Source of the DNA: an uncultured Fidelibacterota bacterium
GTDB lineage: Bacteria; Marinisomatota; Marinisomatia; SCGC-AAA003-L08; GCA-002707645
Reading direction: 5' to 3'
Assembly: GCA_913020255.1 (NCBI GenBank)
Contig: CAJWAW010000037.1
Coordinates: 1-6,889 of the forward strand
Length of the DNA stretch: 6,889 nt
Numbering within the stretch: position 1 is the first letter of the stretch; the number at the start of each line of letters is the position of its first letter. The translations under genes were made by a program, and so were the position numbers. Shown in pieces: positions 1 through 5,751 of the stretch. The notes below the pieces were generated by a model, which did not search any database, had not been told where the DNA came from, and worked only from the letters and a program-made list of their open reading frames with translations.

Positions 1-54
1 GATTCAAAATCCAATGTTTTTCGGAACGTGTGGGTTCGAGTCCCACCCTCGGTA
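1..54 (+). tRNA. tRNA-Leu (anticodon CAA), 3' part only
   Basis: The window opens inside the anticodon stem. The anticodon loop TTCAAAA is at 3-9, which gives anticodon CAA at 5-7 (reads UUG). The 3' side of the anticodon stem, TCCAA, is at 10-14, and its first two bases pair with the visible G1 and A2. A long class II variable arm follows, with stem 16-19/24-27 capped by a TTCG loop at 20-23, as expected for leucine. The T-arm has stem 30-34/42-46 around the loop TTCGAGT at 35-41. The acceptor strand is 47-53 (CCTCGGT) and the discriminator is A54. The next bases are CAA, so the CCA end is not encoded and must be added by a nucleotidyltransferase. The 5' half lies outside the window. Confidence 0.93.
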
Positions 55-64
55 CAATCCAAAT

Positions 65-286
65 ATGCTAAAACTGGACTTACATAATAATAACTATGAA
101 GATGCAAAAAATCTTGTATTAATATTTATTGAAAATAACATTGACAATTTGCCATTAGAAATAGTAACTGGAAATTCAAACAAGATGATTGAGATTGTTA
201 AAAAAATAGTGTACGAAAAAAAATTACATTGTTATTATTCAAGTCACGTTAATATCGGGTCACTTATTATTACTGAATCATTCTAA
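65..286 (+). CDS. Small stand-alone Smr-domain protein
   Basis: This is a 73-residue protein that is almost entirely one Smr (small MutS-related) domain. It starts with the family's LxLDLH motif (residues 2-7), continues with a helix rich in acidic and aliphatic residues, then a strand and the turn VTGNS (34-38). The turn corresponds to the usual H/T-G-x-G loop. It ends in the typical final strand (about 66-71). Smr domains bind nucleic acid, and many are nucleases; in bacteria they act in DNA recombination or in rescue of collided ribosomes. Two family glycines look altered: LDLHG reads LDLHN, and the loop is TGNS rather than TGKG. The reading frame is open upstream to an ATG at 14, but that lies inside the tRNA, so the start at 65 is chosen. 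It has no Shine-Dalgarno sequence and lies 10 bases after the tRNA, so it is probably cotranscribed with it. Activity is unknown. Confidence 0.75.
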   Translation: MLKLDLHNNNYEDAKNLVLIFIENNIDNLPLEIVTGNSNKMIEIVKKIVYEKKLHCYYSSHVNIGSLIITESF

Positions 287-291
287 TATAA

Positions 292-576
292 TCAATCTAA
301 ATCTTTATTTAATATTTCTAATTGATTAGATATATCATTAATAATTTGTCCAACTTTATCAATTAAAGGATTAATTATTTTTTCAGAATCACCAGGCAAA
401 TCTTCGCCAGTATATATTAAAAAAAATATATATCCAATCAACAATGTTAATATAATAATCAATAATTTGAAAAATTTTTTAAGGATACTATAAATTGAAA
501 TTAAAATAAATATTATAATAATAGACAAGTATATAGGTTCATTAATAATAGTTAAATAAATTTGATTAATGTCCAT
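292..576 (-). CDS. Hypothetical small membrane protein with two helices
   Basis: This 94-residue protein has two strongly hydrophobic segments (about residues 14-33 and 36-56) separated by the short basic turn LKKFFK. They form a probable helical hairpin in the inner membrane. After the second helix comes a polar motif, YTGEDLPGD (55-63), and then an amphipathic C-terminal helix (about 65-92) with regular Ile/Leu spacing that could form a coiled coil or lie along the membrane surface. I recognise no family and assign no function. The gene converges on the Smr gene with only five bases between the stops (287-291), leaving no room for a terminator. The ATG at 576 has no clear Shine-Dalgarno sequence. 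The coherent hydrophobic-then-amphipathic pattern argues that it is a real gene. Confidence 0.65.
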   Translation of the reverse strand: MDINQIYLTIINEPIYLSIIIIFILISIYSILKKFFKLLIIILTLLIGYIFFLIYTGEDLPGDSEKIINPLIDKVGQIINDISNQLEILNKDLD

Positions 577-624
577 TTATACACAACAATAGTAAGTAAT
601 TCATGATATAATAATATATATATA

Positions 625-698
625 TTGTGATATAAATTACATTAAAAAAAAATAATGATTTTTGTGATATAAACCTCATTTAATTAAAAATACTATTT
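625..698. repeat. Two degenerate 37-bp tandem copies with a 12-base identical core
   Basis: The 12-mer TTGTGATATAAA occurs at 625-636 and again at 662-673. Aligned at a 37-base offset, the two units match at 27 of 37 positions, including a shared CATT at 640-643 and 677-680. The core contains guanines in an otherwise almost G-free stretch, so the match is more than chance AT-richness. The TTGTGA part could be a weak -35 element or a regulator half-site, but no function is shown. The second copy starts 66 bases before the ATG of the gene at 728. Confidence 0.5.
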
Positions 699-717
699 TT
701 AATATTAATTAGAATTT

Positions 718-722
718 GGAGG
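718..722 (+). promoter_or_regulatory. Strong Shine-Dalgarno sequence that fixes the start at 728
   Basis: GGAGG lies five bases before the ATG at 728. An in-frame TTG at 716 would overlap this site and an out-of-frame ATG occurs at 723, so the site argues for 728 as the true start. It is one of only two good Shine-Dalgarno sequences seen in the window. Confidence 0.75.
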
Positions 723-727
723 ATGTC

Positions 728-934
728 ATGGAAAAAAATAAAAAAGAAATCTTAAAACTTATTATCACATTAAACTTAATTCTCGGACTATATAACTTAT
801 TCTTATTTAGTCAAAATTTTTTAATTTTTAATTTATTAGTTGGATCAGCTAATTTAGGAGTTTGGGTATTTTTTAGAGATATGAAGCTTATACCTATATT
901 GATGAAATACAATAAGATAAGAAATCATCATTGA
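728..934 (+). CDS. Hypothetical very small membrane protein with two helices
   Basis: This 68-residue protein has a lysine-rich N-terminus (MEKNKKE) followed by two hydrophobic segments (about residues 8-27 and 31-49) joined by a short polar link (SQN). It ends in a basic cytoplasmic-looking tail (FFRDMK to the HH C-terminus). The sequence GLYNLFLF, then LLVGSANLGVWVFF, looks like a helical hairpin with small residues at the packing face. I recognise no family and assign no function. The start at 728 is supported by the GGAGG at 718-722. The end overlaps the stop of the convergent MORN-repeat gene by seven bases (928-934). It could be regulated through the 37-bp repeat upstream, but that is inference. 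Confidence 0.65.
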   Translation: MEKNKKEILKLIITLNLILGLYNLFLFSQNFLIFNLLVGSANLGVWVFFRDMKLIPILMKYNKIRNHH

Positions 935-1692
935 ATAATGGAGCCATCAGGCTCATAATGTTCGATAACTTTAATTAATGTTCCCATATTATAATTTTTG
1001 ATAAACTTAACTTGGGAATTTGGGTACCATTCTTTTACAGTTCCATGTAATTTATCATCATTGTAATTCCATTCCGCTTTAAGTATACCAGTCTTATACC
1101 ATTTTTTTTGGAGACCTTCAAGTTTGCCATTTTTGTAATTATATATAATTTCTAGTTGGCCATTTTTATACCATCTTTTTTGAATACCATTTTTTTTACC
1201 ACTTTTGAAGCTATACTTAATATATGGATTCCCGTCATCATAGTACTCATTTAAAATGCCATCTTGAGATATATCTTCTGAAGTATTTTCTCTATCTGTA
1301 AAAAAACCTGAAATCCAAAAAACAATTGTACAATTTAAATAATTATATTTATCAGTATTAATAGTAACTAAATGATTACTTTTATCTATCAATAGATTAC
1401 CATTATAATCGTAAATATTATTGCATCTTGTAATTTTAATATCTGACATATCATTAGAAATAGAAAACTTTAAATCACAATTATCAATTAATGTCCTTTT
1501 ATTTTTTTTAAAATCAGCATTTTCGATTGATATAATTTTAGCTATATACTTTCCATTTAAATCGTTTATATACTTACTAAAATCTATAGAATTTATTTCA
1601 TTAGATTTGAAAAAAGAATACTGCTTTGTAGATATATCGTATTGACAATAAACAAAACTTATAAAAGATATTATTAGAAATATATTATTCAT
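928..1692 (-). CDS. Exported MORN-repeat protein, YwqK-like
   Basis: This 254-residue protein begins with a Sec signal peptide (MNNIFLIISFISFVYCQ), probably cut near residue 16, so it should act outside the cytoplasmic membrane. It is not a classical lipoprotein because Tyr precedes the Cys. Residues 18 to about 140 are an unrecognised N-terminal domain containing Cys72, Cys90 and Cys121. Residues about 144-254 hold four to five MORN-type repeats of about 24 residues with the pattern G-x-x-K-x-W-Y-x-x-G-x-L-x-x-x-x-N-Y-x-x-x-K-L. The clearest copies are 169-192 and 193-216, followed by a more diverged copy with EWYPNSQ. Such repeats occur in YwqK-like proteins, sometimes labelled antitoxin components, but nothing here indicates a toxin pair. 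An upstream in-frame ATG at 1728 exists. I prefer 1692 because it puts the signal peptide at the N-terminus and overlaps the hydratase stop by eight bases, as at two other junctions. It is the last gene of the operon. Confidence 0.8.
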   Translation of the reverse strand: MNNIFLIISFISFVYCQYDISTKQYSFFKSNEINSIDFSKYINDLNGKYIAKIISIENADFKKNKRTLIDNCDLKFSISNDMSDIKITRCNNIYDYNGNLLIDKSNHLVTINTDKYNYLNCTIVFWISGFFTDRENTSEDISQDGILNEYYDDGNPYIKYSFKSGKKNGIQKRWYKNGQLEIIYNYKNGKLEGLQKKWYKTGILKAEWNYNDDKLHGTVKEWYPNSQVKFIKNYNMGTLIKVIEHYEPDGSIIQ

Positions 1693-2461
1693 TCTTCCAA
1701 TTAGGCTTTCTTTTGTTAATAAATGCATCTAGCGCTTCGTCTCTATCTTTAGTATTTAATGAAATATTATAATTATTTCTCTCAACTTTCAAACCATCCT
1801 TAATAGACATATTATAACCTTCATTGATAGCTTTCTTGGAAGATTTAATAGCTATTGGGGCATTTTTAATAATTTTATTTGCTAAATCAATACCTCTCTC
1901 TAATAGTTCACTTGAAACACATATAAAATTAACAAATCCATACGATAATGCATCTTCAGCTTTGAATTTTAAAGCGCTATAAATCCAATATTTAGCATTA
2001 GATAAGCCTATTAGTTTAGGTAATCTTTGAGTACCACCTGCACCAGGTATAATACCAATACTTACTTCAGGAAATCCAATAAGAGCATCATTAGAAGCAA
2101 TTCTAAAATCGCATGCTAGTGATAGCTCTGCACCTCCTCCTAGGCAATAACCATTTATTAGGCAAATAGTTGGTACATTTAAACTTTCTATTGCATTGAA
2201 ACAGTCATTAAAATTATCCAAAGCAATGGCTGCATCATCTTTTGACATAATTTTTCTTTCTTTTAAATCTGCACCTGCTGAAAAATGATCTAAATCAGAT
2301 TTAATAATCACAGCTCTAATACTAGTATTAGTATTTAATTTTATAAATATTTTTTTTAAATCATTCAACAGATCATATGATAAGGCATTAACTGGACTCC
2401 TATTAAGACTGATAATACATATTCCTTTTTCATCTATAGTAGTACGAATAAAATCATTCAT
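1685..2461 (-). CDS. Enoyl-CoA hydratase, AUH/LiuC (methylglutaconyl-CoA hydratase) type
   Basis: This 258-residue cytoplasmic enzyme of the crotonase family has the normal family length. The oxyanion-hole segment FSAGADLKERKIMS (60-73) closely resembles the human AUH sequence. LGGGAEL (107-113) carries the first catalytic glutamate, Glu112. FPEVSIGIIPGAGGTQRLP (130-148) carries the second, Glu132, at the expected 20-residue spacing. The protein ends in the C-terminal helices typical of the family (DRDEALDAFINKRKPNW). It should hydrate an unsaturated acyl-CoA. With the carboxylase two genes upstream, the best guess is 3-methylglutaconyl-CoA to HMG-CoA in leucine breakdown. An isohexenylglutaconyl-CoA hydratase (AtuE role) is the alternative. 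The start at 2461 is set by AAGGAG at 2469-2474 and overlaps the preceding stop by eight bases (ATGAATGA); an upstream ATG at 2494 would be too long for the family. Confidence 0.92.
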   Translation of the reverse strand: MNDFIRTTIDEKGICIISLNRSPVNALSYDLLNDLKKIFIKLNTNTSIRAVIIKSDLDHFSAGADLKERKIMSKDDAAIALDNFNDCFNAIESLNVPTICLINGYCLGGGAELSLACDFRIASNDALIGFPEVSIGIIPGAGGTQRLPKLIGLSNAKYWIYSALKFKAEDALSYGFVNFICVSSELLERGIDLANKIIKNAPIAIKSSKKAINEGYNMSIKDGLKVERNNYNISLNTKDRDEALDAFINKRKPNWKNE

Positions 2462-2795
2462 TAATAAACTCCTTAAATTCATTTGGTAATTCAATTTCTA
2501 AATTTAACAGATGTTGAGCGTAAGTCTTACCTTGAGCATCGATTAGAAGTGACTCGCTTCCACCACCACCTAAGCTATCATATAAAATAAAATTCAATGA
2601 ATTTAAATTATCTAATTGAAATCTTTCAACTTTGCCTTTTAATACTTTTTTAAAATGTTGAGCGACAATATCTGAAGTGAGATTTTCTTTTGCCCACGTA
2701 TATAGATTTTTATTTATTAGTATAACGCCAATATTTGAATTAGACCCCTTATCTCCAGATCTTGCATATGCAATTGATGACAATTTAATAATCAT
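2454..2795 (-). CDS. AtuA C-terminal-domain-like protein
   Basis: This 113-residue protein matches the small domain that forms the C-terminal part of full-length AtuA proteins. Recognisable blocks are AYARSGDKG (9-17), NIGVI (21-25), VERFQLDNLNSLNFIL (56-71) and the glycine-rich LGGGGSESLLIDAQGK (75-90). In P. aeruginosa and P. citronellolis AtuA is needed for growth on acyclic terpenes, but its biochemical reaction is not known. Here the domain is a separate gene whose ATG overlaps the stop of the N-terminal module by four bases (ATGA). The two products are therefore probably made in step and assemble into one complex. No good Shine-Dalgarno sequence precedes it, which fits re-initiation by the upstream ribosome. 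Confidence 0.9.
   Translation of the reverse strand: MIIKLSSIAYARSGDKGSNSNIGVILINKNLYTWAKENLTSDIVAQHFKKVLKGKVERFQLDNLNSLNFILYDSLGGGGSESLLIDAQGKTYAQHLLNLEIELPNEFKEFINE
2469..2474 (-). promoter_or_regulatory. Shine-Dalgarno sequence of the enoyl-CoA hydratase gene
   Basis: On the minus strand AAGGAG lies seven bases before the hydratase ATG at 2461, inside the end of the AtuA C-terminal-like gene. It decides between the starts at 2461 and 2494. It is the only clear Shine-Dalgarno sequence I find inside the operon, so the hydratase may be translated more independently than its coupled neighbours. Confidence 0.7.
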
Positions 2796-4108
2796 ATCAA
2801 TGTTACTTTAGTTTTGATTAATTTTTTAGGTATAAGAGCAGGCCAATAGGCTATAACTTCTTGAGGTTTAGGCCTACCACCTGAAAAGCCTGTAGTTCCA
2901 GGTACACCTGATGTTATAACTGGAGAAATTTCTTTACCGAATCTTGCAACCTTATCTTTAGACTTATCCAAAACTGATAATCTCAAAGTAATGTCATTAT
3001 CATTATCATAATCAGATTTACCAATATATTCTGTATTTGATTTATCAAATCTTAAACCTAATTTATTTAATCTTTCCCAAATTATCTCTGCTGTTTTTTT
3101 TGCTTTTAAATATGAGTTAGGTCCAGAGATTGTAAGCTGTCCAGTTGATTTATATCCTGCTAAGTAACTTATTGAAACTTTAAAAGTATTTGTTGGTTCA
3201 AATCCTTTGATATTAGATAACAAAACTTTATCATTATTTTTTTCATCTAACTTTAAAGATGTAAAATCTACACAAACATCTGGTGAAATATAATTTTTAG
3301 GATCTCCCATTTCATATAAAATCTGCTCAGTTATAGTAAATTGATTGATTTGTCCTCCAGTACCAGGAGGTTTAATAATGCTAAAATCACCAGATTCTGA
3401 AACATTTGCTATTGGATATCCTATATTATAAAGATCCTTGATATTATACCATCTTGTAAAATTACCGCCAGTGCATTGGGCACCACACTCTATGATGTGA
3501 CCAGCCAGAGTTCCTGATGCCAGTTTATTGTAATCATTTTTTTTCCAATTAAATTCATGTAGTAAAGGTCCTAAAGTTAAGCCCGGATCAGAAACACGTC
3601 CAGATAATACAATATTTGCCTTCATATCCAATGCTTCTTTAATACAATAAGAATCAATGTATACATTTGCCGAACATAAACTATTTTTTATTTTATCTAT
3701 AGATTCACCAGTATCAATATTTTGAAAAGTAACTCCATTATCAATAAAATAATCAATATTATTGAGAATATCATCTCCTTCGACAATACCAATATTAATT
3801 TTTTTCTTATTTAACAAGGTTTTAATTTTATCTGCACATGCTTTAGGGTTAACACCACCAGCATTAGTTATAACTTTAATATTATTTTTAATAAGTTTTT
3901 CATAATTATTAATAATTAGATTTGGAAAATCTAACGCATATCCATAATTAGGATTTTTCATTTTTTGTTTTTGCATTATAGATATTGTTACTTCAGCTAA
4001 ATAATCTAGCGTGAGGTAATCAATCTTTCCATAATTAATTAAATCAGAAGGAGCTTCTATACTGTCTCCCCAAAATCCTTGACCATTTGCTATTTTAACT
4101 TTTTTCAT
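2792..4108 (-). CDS. AtuA N-terminal module (acyclic terpene utilisation family, DUF1446)
   Basis: This 438-residue cytoplasmic protein carries the whole conserved N-terminal domain of the AtuA/DUF1446 family. Its blocks, in order, are GQGFWGDS (9-16), DYLTLDYLAEVTISI (30-44), NAGGVNP (82-88), SGRVSDPGL (169-177), AGHIIECGAQCTGGNF (202-217), GYPIANV (230-236), KPPGTGG (246-252), TEQILYEMGDP (260-270) and the C-terminal GFSGGRPKPQEVIAYWPALIPK (407-428). The reaction is unknown. In terpene- and leucine-type clusters the gene sits beside carboxylase and hydratase genes, as here. Full-length AtuA is usually about 600 residues with a fused C-terminal domain; here that part is the next gene. The ATG overlaps the carboxyltransferase stop by one base (TAATG). 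No Shine-Dalgarno sequence is seen, so coupling is likely. Confidence 0.93.
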   Translation of the reverse strand: MKKVKIANGQGFWGDSIEAPSDLINYGKIDYLTLDYLAEVTISIMQKQKMKNPNYGYALDFPNLIINNYEKLIKNNIKVITNAGGVNPKACADKIKTLLNKKKINIGIVEGDDILNNIDYFIDNGVTFQNIDTGESIDKIKNSLCSANVYIDSYCIKEALDMKANIVLSGRVSDPGLTLGPLLHEFNWKKNDYNKLASGTLAGHIIECGAQCTGGNFTRWYNIKDLYNIGYPIANVSESGDFSIIKPPGTGGQINQFTITEQILYEMGDPKNYISPDVCVDFTSLKLDEKNNDKVLLSNIKGFEPTNTFKVSISYLAGYKSTGQLTISGPNSYLKAKKTAEIIWERLNKLGLRFDKSNTEYIGKSDYDNDNDITLRLSVLDKSKDKVARFGKEISPVITSGVPGTTGFSGGRPKPQEVIAYWPALIPKKLIKTKVTLI

Positions 4109-5751
4109 TATACTTGAAATACACCGTAATTTGCTTTTTTAGGTTTATTTGAAAATGAAATAACTTCAAGTGATTTTATTAAGATTAATCTTGTATCTTT
4201 AGGATTAATAACTTCATCTACCCACATTCTAGCAGCGCCATATAGTATATTTGACTGTTTATCATAATTCTTTTTAATATCATTATAAATATCATTTTTC
4301 TGATTTTCATTAATTTTACCTAACTTAGATATTTTTAAACTTGTTAAAGTATCTGCTGCTTGTTCTCCACCCATCACTGCAATCTTTGCATTTGGCCAAG
4401 CATATATAAAATTTGGATTGTAAGCTTTACCTGACATAGCATAGTTACCCGCACCATAACTACCTCCAATTATTAGTGAAATCTTAGGTACGGTTGAGTT
4501 AGAAACAGCGTTTACCATCTTTGCTCCATCTTTAGCTATACCTGACCATTCAGAATCTTTACCTACCATAAAGCCATTAACATCGTGAATAAATATTAGA
4601 GGTATTTTGTCTTGATTGCAGTTCATAATAAATCTTGAACTTTTATCTGCTGAATCGTTATATATCACACCACCTAATTGCATTTTTCCATCGCTTGTCT
4701 TAATAATTTTTTTTTGATTAGCTATTATTCCTACCTTATAACCTCCAATTTTAGCATGACAACAAATGATTGTTTTTCCATAGTTAGCTTTATATTCAAA
4801 TATTGTACTATTATCAACTACCCTTGATAATAGCTCATACATATCATACTGTGAATTTTTTGAAAAATCGATATAACTTTCTAAATTTTTAAAATCATAT
4901 TTAGGCTCTAAGTAATCATCAGGTAATATGAATCTTGTATGATAAAAATTTATAGATTCAACAATTTTCTTAATTTTGTCTAAGGCTTTATAGTCATCTT
5001 TTTCATGGTAATCAACAATCCCACTTATTGATGAATGTGTTGTTGCACCACCTAGTGTTTCAGCATCAATTTTTTGACCTATAGCTGCCTTAACAAGAGC
5101 TGGACCAGCTAAAAACATATTAGAACCATCAACCATAACATATTTGTCGCACATTACAGGTAAATAAGCTCCACCTGCTACACATGGACCCATAACACAA
5201 GCAATTTGCGCTATACCTTTAGATGATAGTTGAGCATTATTATAAAAGATTTTTCCAAAATGAGCTTCATCAGGAAATACTTGATCTTGCATTGGTAAGA
5301 AAACACCTGCTGAATCAACTAAATAAACTATAGGTAGATTACAATCTGATGATATTTGCTGAGCTCTTATCGTTTTTTTAAGAGTTGTTTCAAAATAAGC
5401 GCCAGCTTTAACTGTAGCATCATTAGCTACAATCATAAAATTTTGACTACATATTTTGCCTATTCCAATAATAACACCAGAAGCTGGTGCACCTCCAAAA
5501 TTATTATACATATCGTAACCAGCAAAAATTCCTAATTCTAAAAAGTTAGAATTTTCATCAATTAGATAATTTATACGTTCCCTTGCTGTAAGTCTACCTT
5601 TATTATGTTGTTTTTGAATAGATGCAGTTCCTCCACATTGTTTGATAATGTCAATTTTATCATTAAAATCATCTATTAACTTTTTATAAGCTAACTGAAA
5701 TTCGTTGTTTTCTAAATTTTCAATTTTGGAAATTATAAAATCTTCATCCAT
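4108..5751 (-). CDS. Acyl-CoA carboxylase beta subunit (carboxyltransferase), methylcrotonyl-CoA carboxylase type
   Basis: This 547-residue carboxyltransferase transfers CO2 from carboxybiotin to an acyl-CoA. The N-terminal half has GRLTARERINYLID (52-65), the long block IVANDATVKAGAYF (107-120), YLVDSAGVFLPMQ (143-155), the oxyanion segment GPCVAGGAYLPVM (188-200) and LGGATTH (233-239). The C-terminal half has KMQLGGVIYNDSADKSSRFI (356-375), IIGGSYGAGNYAMSGKAYNP (427-446) and AWPNAKIAVMGGEQAA (451-466). The GGEQAA block and the GVFQV tail favour methylcrotonyl-CoA carboxylase over propionyl-CoA carboxylase; geranyl-CoA carboxylase remains possible. Substrate choice cannot be settled by eye. 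The partner biotin carboxylase/biotin carrier subunit is not in the window. The ATG at 5751 overlaps the accA stop by eight bases (ATGGATGA) and is preferred over a TTG one codon upstream. Confidence 0.93.
   Translation of the reverse strand: MDEDFIISKIENLENNEFQLAYKKLIDDFNDKIDIIKQCGGTASIQKQHNKGRLTARERINYLIDENSNFLELGIFAGYDMYNNFGGAPASGVIIGIGKICSQNFMIVANDATVKAGAYFETTLKKTIRAQQISSDCNLPIVYLVDSAGVFLPMQDQVFPDEAHFGKIFYNNAQLSSKGIAQIACVMGPCVAGGAYLPVMCDKYVMVDGSNMFLAGPALVKAAIGQKIDAETLGGATTHSSISGIVDYHEKDDYKALDKIKKIVESINFYHTRFILPDDYLEPKYDFKNLESYIDFSKNSQYDMYELLSRVVDNSTIFEYKANYGKTIICCHAKIGGYKVGIIANQKKIIKTSDGKMQLGGVIYNDSADKSSRFIMNCNQDKIPLIFIHDVNGFMVGKDSEWSGIAKDGAKMVNAVSNSTVPKISLIIGGSYGAGNYAMSGKAYNPNFIYAWPNAKIAVMGGEQAADTLTSLKISKLGKINENQKNDIYNDIKKNYDKQSNILYGAARMWVDEVINPKDTRLILIKSLEVISFSNKPKKANYGVFQV

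Larger units (their letters stand above)
577..727. other. AT-rich intergenic region between divergent small genes
   Basis: This 151-base gap separates two divergently transcribed membrane-protein genes and should contain both promoters. It is nearly all A and T. It includes an alternating TA tract at about 607-624, a 37-bp degenerate tandem duplication (625-698) and the ribosome-binding site of the plus-strand gene (718-722). So many TATA-like hexamers exist that no single promoter can be picked by eye. I see no RNA gene and no GC-rich hairpin. Confidence 0.6.

Noticed and set aside
14..64. N-terminal extension of the Smr reading frame to an ATG at 14
   Set aside because: These bases are the variable arm, T-arm and acceptor strand of the tRNA-Leu, and the extra residues do not belong to the Smr domain.
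601..715. Small RNA or riboswitch in the gap before the gene at 728
   Set aside because: There is no GC-containing stem or recognisable aptamer; the only structure is the direct repeat.
1102..1509. Three runs of eight A (minus strand) in the MORN-repeat gene as possible phase-variation tracts
   Set aside because: Runs of similar or greater length occur in housekeeping-type genes here too, for example nine at 4707-4715 in the carboxyltransferase, and all frames are intact. They reflect base composition.
1421..1645. Open frame of 74 codons on the plus strand
   Set aside because: It lies antisense within the MORN-repeat gene, shows no domain or ribosome-binding site, and is explained as a shadow of the real gene.
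928..1692. MORN-repeat protein as the antitoxin of a toxin-antitoxin pair
   Set aside because: The label comes from database naming of YwqK-like proteins. It has a signal peptide and no toxin-like neighbour on either side.
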